The notes below the pieces were generated by a model. The model saw only the letters and a program-made list of their open reading frames with translations, was not told the origin of the DNA and did no database searches. This document shows, in pieces, positions 55,136-64,000 of a DNA stretch of 64,000 bases; the first letter of the stretch is position 1, and every line of letters begins with the position of its first letter. This DNA is from Pseudoips prasinana (taxonomy: Eukaryota; Arthropoda; Insecta; Lepidoptera; Nolidae), in the NCBI GenBank assembly GCA_951640165.1, contig OX621260.1, forward strand, positions 18,370,001 through 18,434,000. The letters run 5' to 3'. Made by a program: the position numbers and the translations under genes.

Positions 55136-55307
55136 CAATGAAGAACAAGTTCGGAGCGCATTCCAGCTCTGCGTGCGCCTGTTGAGTTGACAGTGCGATA
55201 GAGATAGGTGAACATTCATGTATACAGGGTAGAAAGAGACAAAGCTAAACGGAAAATGGAACGCACTCTCAATTTATAAGGTTCTACTAACAGTCATGTA
55301 TATAATA
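55136..55307 (-). repeat. DIRS 5' inverted terminal repeat
   Basis: Inverse of 50202-50398; outer end tctactaacagtcatgtata taata (two adjoining blocks). Confidence 0.88.
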
Positions 55308-55412
55308 AGATGTTAGATCTTCCACCATCAACTTATATTCTTCTTCAGAAAGCTGCAATATTGAACACCTGCAGATTAGTACGTAAGTTTCTGCAAAGTT
55401 CTTAACGAAATC
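55308..55412 (-). other. Exon-like coding fragment abutting the DIRS end
   Basis: After an acceptor tgtttcag an open frame reads DFVKNFAETYVLICRCSIL, QLSEEEYKLMVEDLTS up to the DIRS end. On the far side of DIRS the frame could continue for about ten codons to a gtaaat donor near 50172. I do not recognise the protein. Confidence 0.3.
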
Positions 55413-55713
55413 CTGAAACAGGTGTCGACTTGGCTTAGGCAATTAGCCGTGGTATATAAAAACATAAATAATAATAATAATATCCTGGGACATTATTTAA
55501 AGCAGAGCTTGCCCTATGGAAACCAGACAACTGATATACTTTCAAATTTTTCTTTTGTAAATACATATTTATATATATAATTATTTTTCATTTTTTTTAA
55601 TCTTTATTAATAAGGGGTTTTTATCCACACGGATACGTTAACCCCATTGTACCTTATGCTCTATTAACACACAACTGTATCTATTTAATACACTATGAAA
55701 ATAGAAAAGAGAA

Positions 55714-56659
55714 TCACCGACTAGACTTTTGAATTAAACCACAAATTATGCGTTTAGTCTTTTCAGATTTAGGGTATGCCAAAATATTTTGGATCAGACC
55801 AACATCCCACATATTTAAATTAAACTCCCTAGTCAGAGATTCCCTTATATGCTTGTTCTTAGCACATTCCATCAGCAAATGTTGCACATCTTCAAGCTTG
55901 TCATCTCTCACAATTAGGCGATGCAGCCTTTCGCACCAAGAAAGCAAATTTTGCCGATGGAAAGTGGCCAGAACGAAGCCTTAACGCTAACTTAATATAA
56001 CTCCTATATAAACTTTTATCATCAAACCATGGCCCACGAGGCGGCTCGTTTTGGATGACTTTATACCAAATGCCTTTTTCTTTGGATATTTCATTGGAAT
56101 ATTCTTTCCATTTGGCGAAACAAACTCTTTTAAACTTGGAAAAGTATTCCCAGTAATCGGGCAAATATGGTGTAACATTGCCCATCTCAATTGCTAGTTT
56201 CGACATTCTATCAGCCTCCTCGTTACCATGTAACCCTATGTGCGCTGGAACCCATTGCAACATAATCCTAATGTCATCTTTGTTGTAGCAATGAATAAGC
56301 TTAAGGATATCATAGGCTATCGATGCGCCTCTGCAGTCAGAGGTGCATCGAGCCACATGCTGTAAAGCGCTCTTGCTATCTGTAAATATGACAACTTTAT
56401 TTAGATTTTCACTAAGTGAATATGACACAGCTTGATACATTGCAATGAGCTCCAGAGACATAATACATATATTTTAATTAATTTTATACATATCCTTATA
56501 ACCCGAACTTTGAACGAAAAAAGCAGCTCCACACCCAACTTTACTTTTTGATGCATCTGTGAATATTTTACGCCAATCACTATATTTGGAAGTTAACTCA
56601 ATAACTACTTCATTTACCAAAGCATTGTAATTATAATATTTTTTGAATGCTTTACACAT
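55714..56659 (-). pseudogene. I-like LINE ORF2: RNase H and C-terminus
   Basis: IFTDASKSKVGCGAAF, MSLELIAMYQAVSYSLSE, VVIFTDSKSALQHVA and HGNEEADRMSK give the RNase H acidic residues, then a C-terminal LVEECAKN-like Cys/His stretch. Breaks near 56465 and 55945. Confidence 0.82.
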
Positions 56660-58892
56660 TCTAAATCAGTTTTAATAAACTCTTTCATTTGTAAAGCTGA
56701 TACCCAAATATCGAATGAGAACATTTTAAGACTATTGGAAGTATTCATTTGCAGTTGTCCTAATTCTTTATAAGTAGTAGCAAGTAGAGGTTTTCTTTTA
56801 TTTGCCCAATAGCTGCTATTAGTTAGGGAATCTAATTCTGAAATTGTGTTAATCTTTATATTATTGGACCATGACAATGATTTTAAAATGATCTTGTATG
56901 CGAGATATTCTCTTTTCAAAAATAATGGTGGTACGTGTAGTTCACTCTCCATCACATGAATAGGTGAGCTTCTTATGAAACCTCCTACTATTCTAAGTGC
57001 TTGGTTTTGTAATTTGTCTAGTTTGCTTGTATGTGTTTTTGCACTAGAATCATACAAGTAACAGGCATAATCAAGTCGACTTCTTATTAGCGATATATAT
57101 ATTCTACGCATATGTATAGTATGTACTCCCCAAGAAGAGCCTGCCAGTACTTTTAATATGTTAAGGTATTTTCCACATTTATCAACAGTCTCACCAATAT
57201 GCTTCCGCCAGTGTAAACTTCTATCCAGCCAAACTCTTAAATATTTGACACATTCAATCATTGTTAACGGCTGACCATAAACTGTCAATGAAGGCAATCT
57301 TTGGCAAACCTTCGGCCCCTACTAAATATACAATAATTAATCTTAGTTGCAGACAAAGTTAATCCAATCTCACCCAATAATGTAATTATACAGTTCAACG
57401 CCTCCTGTAAATATCTGTCACATTTGTCTATTTGCTTGTCGCTAAAATATATAACAAACTCATCTGCGTATTGCGATACCTTAACGGTTTTTATTTGACG
57501 ACAGATTTGATGCGTGGCTAAATTTAATAATAAAGGCGACAACGGGTCACCTTGTGCTAATCCTCTGTTAGTCAGCCTTGATTCAAAACCTTCACTATTT
57601 AATGATTTAATTTTTAATTGCCTCTCATTCAAAAAAGACCTAAGATATCTACAAACTCGAGACCCAACCTGAATTTCATCCAATACTTTAGTAATATAGT
57701 CAATTGAAATATTGTTATACGCATTTTCAATGTCTAAAAAACATGCAACTGTAGGGATATTTTTCGTAAATCCAACTTGAATGTAGGAAACTAGTCTCGA
57801 TAGTGCATCCAAACATGATTGTGCCTTTCGAAATCCGACTGTGTATGGAGACAGGAGTTGGTTTTTTTCTGCAAACCACTCTAACCGCTTAAAAATCATA
57901 AGATGAAAGACTTTACACACGCACGATATCAGCGAAATAGGTCTTAATTTAATCTCACCATTAACATTGTTTGCAGTTTTGGGTATGGGAATAATTTGAA
58001 TATGTCGCCATTGGTGTGGAACTATACCATATTTAAATATATAATTGTATATTTTCAGTAGTAGAAGCTTTCCTGTGTCTGGCAAATTATATAACATTGA
58101 ATAAGATAATTCATCCTGCCCCGGAGCCGTATCCTTTTTCTTAAGACAGCTTTCAAGTTCTTGACGAGTAAATTCGGATTCTAAAATTTTGTTACGAGAC
58201 TTAAAGCTTGGAATCAAATTAGGCACATAGTCTGGAGTCAAGGAACGTAGAAGATCAACTTGTTTGTCAATAGGAAGACACCACCTTTGTTGTTTAAAAC
58301 CTTTCATCCATTTCATACGGCGCCACATTTCCTGTGCCGATGTAGCTTCATCTATAGAGTCACAAAATTTTTGCCATCCATAGCACCTAGCTTTCTTAAT
58401 TAAAGTTTGAGATTGTAAGGTTATGGATTCTAATTTACTTAAATTATTAGGGGTGGGATTTTTGCGAAAATTTGACAAGGCCAACCTACGCTGTGCAACT
58501 TTTTCAGACAATTTAGAGGACCAGTAATTTTTTCGTTTAAATTTTTCATTTGGCTTTAAACTGAATTTATAATATGGTATATGTTTACTAACCACATATT
58601 CAATACAGCTTATAAAGGAGTCATATATTTCTTGCACGTTGCCATTAAAATACGCTTCATTAAACGTTTTAATATTATCAGAAATAGTTTTACGATATTC
58701 ACATAAATTTGCATTTTTAAAATTTCGTTTCCTAACAATATGTACATCACAAGATAAATTTGCTGTTATCTTAATAATCATGTGATCACTTCCCAGATTC
58801 TCATTGAACACCTGCCAATCAAATTTTATTGCAACGTCAGAGGAAACAAACGATATATCTGGGGATGTCTGTTGCAAATTGCCATTTACCAA
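56614..58892 (-). pseudogene. I-like LINE ORF2: reverse transcriptase
   Basis: SDHMIIKITANL (end of endonuclease), DTAPGQDELSYSML, KLRPISLISCVCKVFHLMI, TVGFRKAQSCLDALS, AQGDPLSPLLLNLATH and YADEFVIYF. The second catalytic Asp of YADD reads Glu. Frameshift near 57290. Confidence 0.85.
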
Positions 58893-59380
58893 CTTAACTC
58901 GAGTTGCGTTACTCTCACGTTCGATTTAACCGACCTATTAGTGTGATGACCATTGAAGTCCCCAGCTATTATAGTTTTACTAGAAAAGTGACAAAAAATA
59001 TAATTCCAATCGGAAGGATAAGTTTGAACAGACGACGGACAATACGGTGATACAATGTATTCTAAATCTTTGCAATTTAATAATTTAACACATATTAATT
59101 CTATACCCACATTACTACAACTAAATGATATTGGGTGAGACTGAATTGACCTGTGCACCAAGATAGCGACACCTCCATAACCATCGCATCGATCATTCCT
59201 ATATATATTAAACCCACTAATATTTATATTAACGTCACAATCTAACCACGTTTCGCTAATTATTGCTATATGTATATTTTCTTGTATTAACAACTCCGAA
59301 AAGGATACCAATTTAGGACGCAAACTCTGTGAATTCCACTGAAGTATGTTTAACTTTATTACTTCTTCTGTACTATCCAT
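58886..59380 (-). pseudogene. I-like LINE ORF2: endonuclease
   Basis: LNILQWNSQSLRPKLVSF, ISETWLD, GYGGVAILVH and IIAGDFNGHH, an AP-type endonuclease; a frameshift near 58890 precedes the next part. Confidence 0.82.
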
Positions 59381-60977
59381 TACTGAGGCAACTTAAATAT
59401 CCCAGGATATTTTCTCCAAATATACTACTAATTAGAAATTTCTTAATCTCATCCCAAATATTTTTTAACATAGCTAGTATTTTCTCTTGTAAATTAATTT
59501 CAGACTTATATATACCTTTTATTTTTATCCATATCTTCGCCCATTCAAATTTATTTAGCAGATGCGCATTTTGCTTAACTCCTTCTTTTTCTTTCTGTGC
59601 ACTACTTCTATCTTCGCTCTTTTTCTGCTCCTCCGAAACATCACTTTTCGTATGACTCATTTCCTTTGTTTTCTTTTTTGTTATTTGTTTTGGATTTTTA
59701 ATATATTCTTTTGTAGAACGCACATTTGTATTGTTTTCTACTTCTTTTTCTTCCTCATCCTCTTCCGTATCCGACATCGATTGTTGATGCACTTCAGCTC
59801 TGATCAGTACCGTCCCTATAAGTTTCTTTACCAGTGTTGACTGTTACCAAAGGATGTTTATTATCAAGTGGCTGTGCGATATCGTCTGTGTTTATATCTA
59901 CCTTTTCCTCCATATACAGTTGTAGCGCTCTTCGGTATGTTACATGTTTTTCGCTCATGATAATCCGAATAGTTTTTTCTTTAAGGTACATGGGACAAGT
60001 TTTATCTAGGGCAAAGTGATTTCCTTTACAGTTTAAACATTTGAAATCCTGTATGTTGCAGTTTTCGTGTTTGCCTCCACATTTAGGGCACAGAGTCTTT
60101 TTAATTGGGCAATATTTCATTATATGGCCAAATTGCCTACAACCCGAACACTGCGTGACTGGAAGCACGTACGGTTCAAGTGGGAACCGGCAGTCATAGG
60201 CATAAATATATTGAGGTAGCACATTACCCTTAAAGCTCACTCTTACTGATTCACCATCGATCCATTTCCCTTCCGACTGTAAACGTTTTAATCTTTTTAC
60301 GGCTAATACTTCGACATTTGCTTCTAAAATATCAATAATCTCTTCGTCACTCAATTAGAGGTCAATGCCTTTCACTATTCCGAACGATATTGTCGTATCG
60401 TGCACGAATTGACATCTTAGGGCCAAATCTTTGAACTTTTTACATTCGACCAATTTTATAGCATCAAGACGATGCTATAAAATTGGTCGAATGTTCTTTG
60501 GAATTTAATGAGAACTTTGTAAGCGCTTTTATATTTTATTTTTAGGATATTCTTAATATTTTCCAAACGTAATAATTTGGCCATAACTATTGGTTTAGGC
60601 AAATTCTCCACTGAGGTAACACATACTTCATGAGTCGCTGTTGTTACCGATGTACTAGTACCTCCTTCGTCTTTCTCTTTCTCCTTATTCACGTCCACTG
60701 AGTAACTTCTTATTAATCGTTTGGGTTTACTTCTTATGACAGTAATAAAACCATCATCACTATGGTCGTCTTCTCGTTCTTTTCTTTTCTCTGCTATTCT
60801 TAATTCACCCGCTTTTGTTATCTGTCCAACCTCCTGATTTATATCTTCGATGTTTCCCCTCTCATTTAATTGTTTTTCACATTTTTCTAACTTATCTGGC
60901 TCACTCAAATCTTCACCACTTAAATTCTCGTCCATTTTATCAAAATTGAAGGTATTCGTAAAAAAAGTTTCGCTCAA
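59373..60977 (-). pseudogene. I-like LINE ORF1 (gag-like nucleic-acid binding)
   Basis: Acidic N-terminus, then three zinc knuckles: CSGCRQFGHIMKYC, CPKCGGKHENC and CLNCKGNHFALDKTC, then a charged Lys/Glu-rich tail. Frame changes near 60355-60456 and 59793. Confidence 0.8.
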
Positions 60978-61046
60978 TACGTAAGGTACAAAAACGCGTG
61001 TGCACGGCCCAACGTCTCGCGCTGAACTGATATATATAATTACACT

Positions 61047-62679
61047 ATCGAATGTAAATACGTTTTGGCCATATTCCTAGATATTTCAGGGGCGTTCGAT
61101 AATACTTGGTGGCCTATTTTGTTAAAAAAACTTAAGTTACGCGGTTGTTACAGTAACATATATTCGATAATCACATCTTATTTTGTACATGGCTCTGCAA
61201 CTCTTAAGCTTGGTCACTACAGAGTCACTAAATCGTTAACCATGGGCTGCCCCCAGGGCTCAGTGCTAGCGCCGTATCTCTGGAACTTGGGATTTGATGA
61301 CTTCTTGACATTACCCTTGTAACTCCAGGAGAGAGTTGGAAAATCTGGCTCAAACTTGCTTAAGTAAGTGAATGGGGTAAAAGAAATCGCCTTACTTTTG
61401 CTCCTCATAAAACCTACCAACTCCTACTTAAAGGTGAACTAAAATCTCCCCCGAGCGTAAAACTGAATAATGTTACTGTAAAACGCAAGATATCAACGTG
61501 TTATTTGGGTTTAGTTTAAGAAAATAATTTCTCGTTTATAGAACATATAAAATCAGTTGGGGAAAAAGCTAAGCGTAACTTTTTTGCACTTACAAGGATA
61601 TCGACGGCAACCTGGGGCCTCTCTTTTAATACTCTTAAAATCATTTACGGGGCAACCTATCTTGGGTGTATATGCTACGGCTCGCCTGTGTGGGCTGATA
61701 GGGCCACCATCGGAGCTGCTCGCCGTAAATTACTACAAAGCCAGAGGTTAGCGTTGATATTTCTGTGTAAAGCCTATAGAACGGTGAGCACAGAGGCCCT
61801 ACCTGTCCTAGCGGGTGTACTTCCGGACGACCGGACGAGCAGCAATATATTATTCTACGCGCGAAAATTTAGAAAATGATTTCTTATCATTACGCGACCG
61901 TACGAAAATAACCAGGCTATTTATGCCAATAACTGACTTAAATGACGAACTACTAAATGAATGGCAATGTAGATGGAATAGCTCAACCAAGGGTCGCCAT
62001 CTGCACCAGTTCTTTCCGGACGTACGCGTACGGTTAAATAAAACTTGGCTAATCATAGACCATTGTGTTGTACAATTTCTTACCGGACACGGCAATTTTA
62101 AAAGTAAATTGTTTAGTTTCAAATTAGTATCTTCACCAATCTGTCTGTGCTCAACTTCCAGTAACGAATATGAACAAACTGCTCACCACATCCTGTGGGA
62201 GTGTGATCTCTGGCAAAATCAGCGTGATATTATGTTAAACAGCTTGCAACCAATATCTGGAGTAGTCTATTATACGGATCTTGTGGCAACAAGGAACAAC
62301 TTCCGTGCGTTTAAGCGCTTTTGCCATACCTACTATTGGAATCAAATATAACAGCTCACTTAGGACCCTTAAATTGATCCCCGGTGCTTTTGCAGCTGGC
62401 TTCTCTAGTTGCAAATCTCTCATTTTATGAGGCTATAGCCTCTTTACATCATTCTGTCTCCCGCTTTGCTCTGGAGGGAAGTGGAACTATTCATTTTCTA
62501 ACTCCTCCTTTTTCTCTTTCTGATTAAACTCGTTGCGGGATCAAAGACAGTTAAAGTGATTCCCCGGGACATGCCTGAGCTTCACCGCTCAGTGTCATTT
62601 CATTGTGTGCCACTGTTGATCCTGGCTTACAGGAGTTGCAGTGGTGGGTAAGAGGGAGGGACTAGAACCGTTTAAAAAA
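61047..62679 (+). mobile_element. R1-like LINE, 5' truncated
   Basis: Plus-strand, flanked by 17-bp target duplications. Coding region to 62350, then a 3' UTR whose reverse complement begins the window (227-468), then an A run. Confidence 0.85.
61055..62350 (+). pseudogene. R1-like LINE ORF2, reverse transcriptase to C-terminus
   Basis: AIFLDISGAFDNTWWPILL, MGCPQGSVLAPYLWN (R1-style box) and, in later frames, DRATIGAARRKLLQSQRLAL, LTGHGNFKSKLF, ICLCSTSSNEYEQTAHHILWEC (in two parts). The FxDD core is deleted between 61320 and 61400. Several frameshifts. Confidence 0.8.
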
Positions 62680-62819
62680 ATATATATAATTACACTCAGA
62701 CTCAAGACAAACAGACATGTTCGTGCACACAAATATCTGTCCTGGGTGGGAATCGAACCCACGACCTCCGGCGTAAAAAGCAAGCATTAGCCAGAGACGC
62801 CAACAGGTCCGTCAATACG

Positions 62820-63000
62820 ATATGTCAGCATTATTAGCTCTAGAACATTCTTATAACATTTTCCCACAGAATAAAGGGTTATCGCTAAATCAGACCCTTC
62901 AGGTTGTAACTATGTGTACTTATTTGTTATTATTATTAAGTATTTATAATATTAACTTAGGATTACTTAGGGCTAATTATACTTATGTATATCTATAGGG
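62820..63000. other. AT-rich sequence, nothing recognised
   Basis: No coding or repeat signal. Confidence 0.4.
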
Positions 63001-63255
63001 TCAGCATCCTTAACTCGCTCACCGGTCCGTAAGTTATGAGCAAGGTAAAGCACCTATGCAGGTGGTCTGTCTATCGATGGGTAACCACCAAAGTGGTTTA
63101 ATAATTGCGAGCCTCAGTGCTTTGGGTATATTAAGCTGTTGGTCCCGGTTGTTGTCGTTAGACAATAGTCGTTAAGCCATGTCAGAGGCCTACTGGGCGG
63201 CTTTGTTCAAGACGACACTAACGAAAGGGTAACCACTCCCCATACGATAAAGAAG
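63001..63255 (+). mobile_element. 5S rRNA-related SINE
   Basis: gagcaaggtaaagcacctat, 'ctatcgatgggtaaccacc' echo the 5S internal promoter; tail 'gccatgtcagaggcctactg'. Confidence 0.65.
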
Positions 63256-63258
63256 AAG

Positions 63259-63470
63259 TTTGACTGCACGTGTGACGCAGCGGTTAAGACAGTCGCCTCG
63301 CAGCTTCGTGTCGCGGGTGCGAGTCTCGCGCCGGATAACTATTTGTGTGGCCCATAAATAGTTGTTCGGAGTCTGGATGTGATTTGTATGCGTCTATTAT
63401 ACGTTTGTAAAGTACCCCCGAGACAGGGATTAGATTCCCTAGTGCGGGCGCTGTATCAAAAAAAATAACC
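63259..63470 (+). mobile_element. tRNA-derived SINE, family D, full length
   Basis: 'gactgcacgtgtgacgcagc', box B-like cgggtgcgagtctcgcgc, body, A-rich end. Confidence 0.75.
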
Positions 63471-63589
63471 ATAAAATAATTGGTGGTATATTTTAGGTGC
63501 TTGGCACCATGTGCAAAAAAAAATACACAAAAACTCTTTGGTGATTCACAAAAAATACGTCACATAAGCATATTTTTTTTTAAATTGTT

Positions 63590-63990
63590 TATAAAGATGA
63601 AAGTGCTTAAAATAAATGCAGTGGAAATGAGAGCTCTGAGAAGTATGTGTGGTGTGACTTTGAGAGACAGAATTCGAAATACTGATGTAAGAGAGCGTTG
63701 TGGTGTGAAAGAGGATGTAGTCACAAAGATTGAAAAAGGTATGCTAAGATGGTTTGGCCATTTAGAAAGGATGAATGAAGATTGACCAAGACATCGTCGA
63801 ACATTCTCTGACCAAATCGGAGACGTTCTCAAGAAAGGGCAGGTCAGAAGTACTCTAAACCGGCGAGCATATATGAACAATATAATGACAGTAATCGAGG
63901 CAAAAGACGCGTGCAAAGATCGTGACAAATGGAAATCCGTTGTCTCTGCCTACCCTCTGGGAAACAGGCGTGAGTCTATGTATGTATGTA
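63590..63990 (+). mobile_element. RTE-like LINE ORF2 end and tail
   Basis: EMRALRSMCGVTLRDRIRNT, RERCGVKEDVVTKIEKGML, RWFGHLERM, then (after an internal deletion) [20 protein letters not shown] and KDRDKWKSVVSAYPLGNR, with a TATG-repeat 3' end. Scraps at 10125, 30187 and 32320 belong to the same family. Confidence 0.75.
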
Positions 63991-64000
63991 TAAAGATAAT

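Larger units (their letters stand above)
50202..55307 (-). mobile_element. DIRS tyrosine-recombinase retrotransposon, structurally complete
   Basis: In minus order: 5' inverted terminal repeat (55307-55136), gag-like frame, reverse transcriptase and RNase H, tyrosine recombinase, internal complementary region (50530-50442), 3' inverted repeat (50398-50202). The two terminal repeats are inverse to each other over about 150 bp (for example caatgaagaacaagttcgga against tccgaacttgttcttcattg). The internal region is complementary to both extremities (see 50442-50530). No target duplication, as expected for this class. Frames carry several frameshifts, and an M6 MITE lies between the recombinase and the internal region. 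Confidence 0.92.
55584..61029 (-). mobile_element. I-like LINE with RNase H, probably full length
   Basis: 5.4-kb minus-strand element with ORF1 (gag-like, three CCHC knuckles) and ORF2 (endonuclease, reverse transcriptase, RNase H). Oligo-A 3' end (T run at 55588-55600) and a 13-bp target duplication. Both frames are broken by frameshifts. Confidence 0.88.
55460..62815 (-). mobile_element. SINE family A split by two LINE insertions
   Basis: Tail half at 55460-55583, head half at 62680-62815 (minus box B gggttcgattcccaccc). The R1-like LINE lies between copies of atatatataattacact (61030-61046 and 62680-62696). The I-like LINE lies between copies of atatatataatta (55571-55583 and 61030-61042). 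Confidence 0.85.

Overview
This window is nuclear DNA of a moth or butterfly (Lepidoptera). The evidence is split genes with GT-AG introns in matching phase, insect-like protein sequences, and a dense load of repeats typical of lepidopteran genomes: Helitrons ending in CTAG (Lep1 type), tRNA- and 5S-derived SINEs, many MITEs, and several LINE clades. There is no bacterial-style gene organisation, CRISPR array or convincing functional tRNA or rRNA gene.

Four host genes can be read. (1) The 3' part of an M14 metallocarboxypeptidase gene (N/E subfamily, carboxypeptidase D/E/M-like) lies on the + strand. It has six firm exons between 1475 and 20516, with two possible extra in-phase exons; its upstream exons are outside the window. 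(2) A complete, intronless, secreted and probably GPI-anchored Cu/Zn superoxide dismutase gene (10356-10961, - strand) sits antisense in the 7.8-kb third visible intron of the carboxypeptidase gene. (3) A complete replication factor C subunit 5 gene (RFC5) lies on the - strand, with eight exons from 39036 to 25822; all phases agree and the product is 333 aa. (4) A complete four-exon Rab28-like GTPase gene (- strand, 36154-30398, 238 aa) lies wholly inside the 8.4-kb fourth intron of RFC5, on the same strand. The carboxypeptidase and RFC5 genes converge, with 20.6-25.8 kb between them filled by a TIR element, Helitron copies, a 68-bp satellite and a 147-bp palindrome.

From 39.2 kb to the end the window is almost pure transposon. 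In order: a 5'-truncated Jockey LINE with an open 764-codon frame, only about 160 bp upstream of the RFC5 start codon; a MITE split by a Ty3/gypsy element (two 150-bp LTRs differing at one base), which is itself split by a CR1/L2-like LINE; a decayed DDE-transposase-like fragment; a DIRS tyrosine-recombinase retrotransposon with both inverted terminal repeats and the internal complementary region still legible; then a SINE split by an R1-like LINE and an RNase H-encoding I-like LINE, both with target-site duplications; and finally a 5S-related SINE, a tRNA SINE and an RTE-like LINE tail.

The most notable item is the DIRS element. Its internal complementary region is a fusion of sequences complementary to the two ends of the element, as the rolling-circle/recombinase model for DIRS replication predicts. 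Also notable are the two nested host genes, the conversion of a Helitron 3' end into a tandem array, and several layered insertions whose order can be read from the sequence. I found no convincing new defence or metabolic system.
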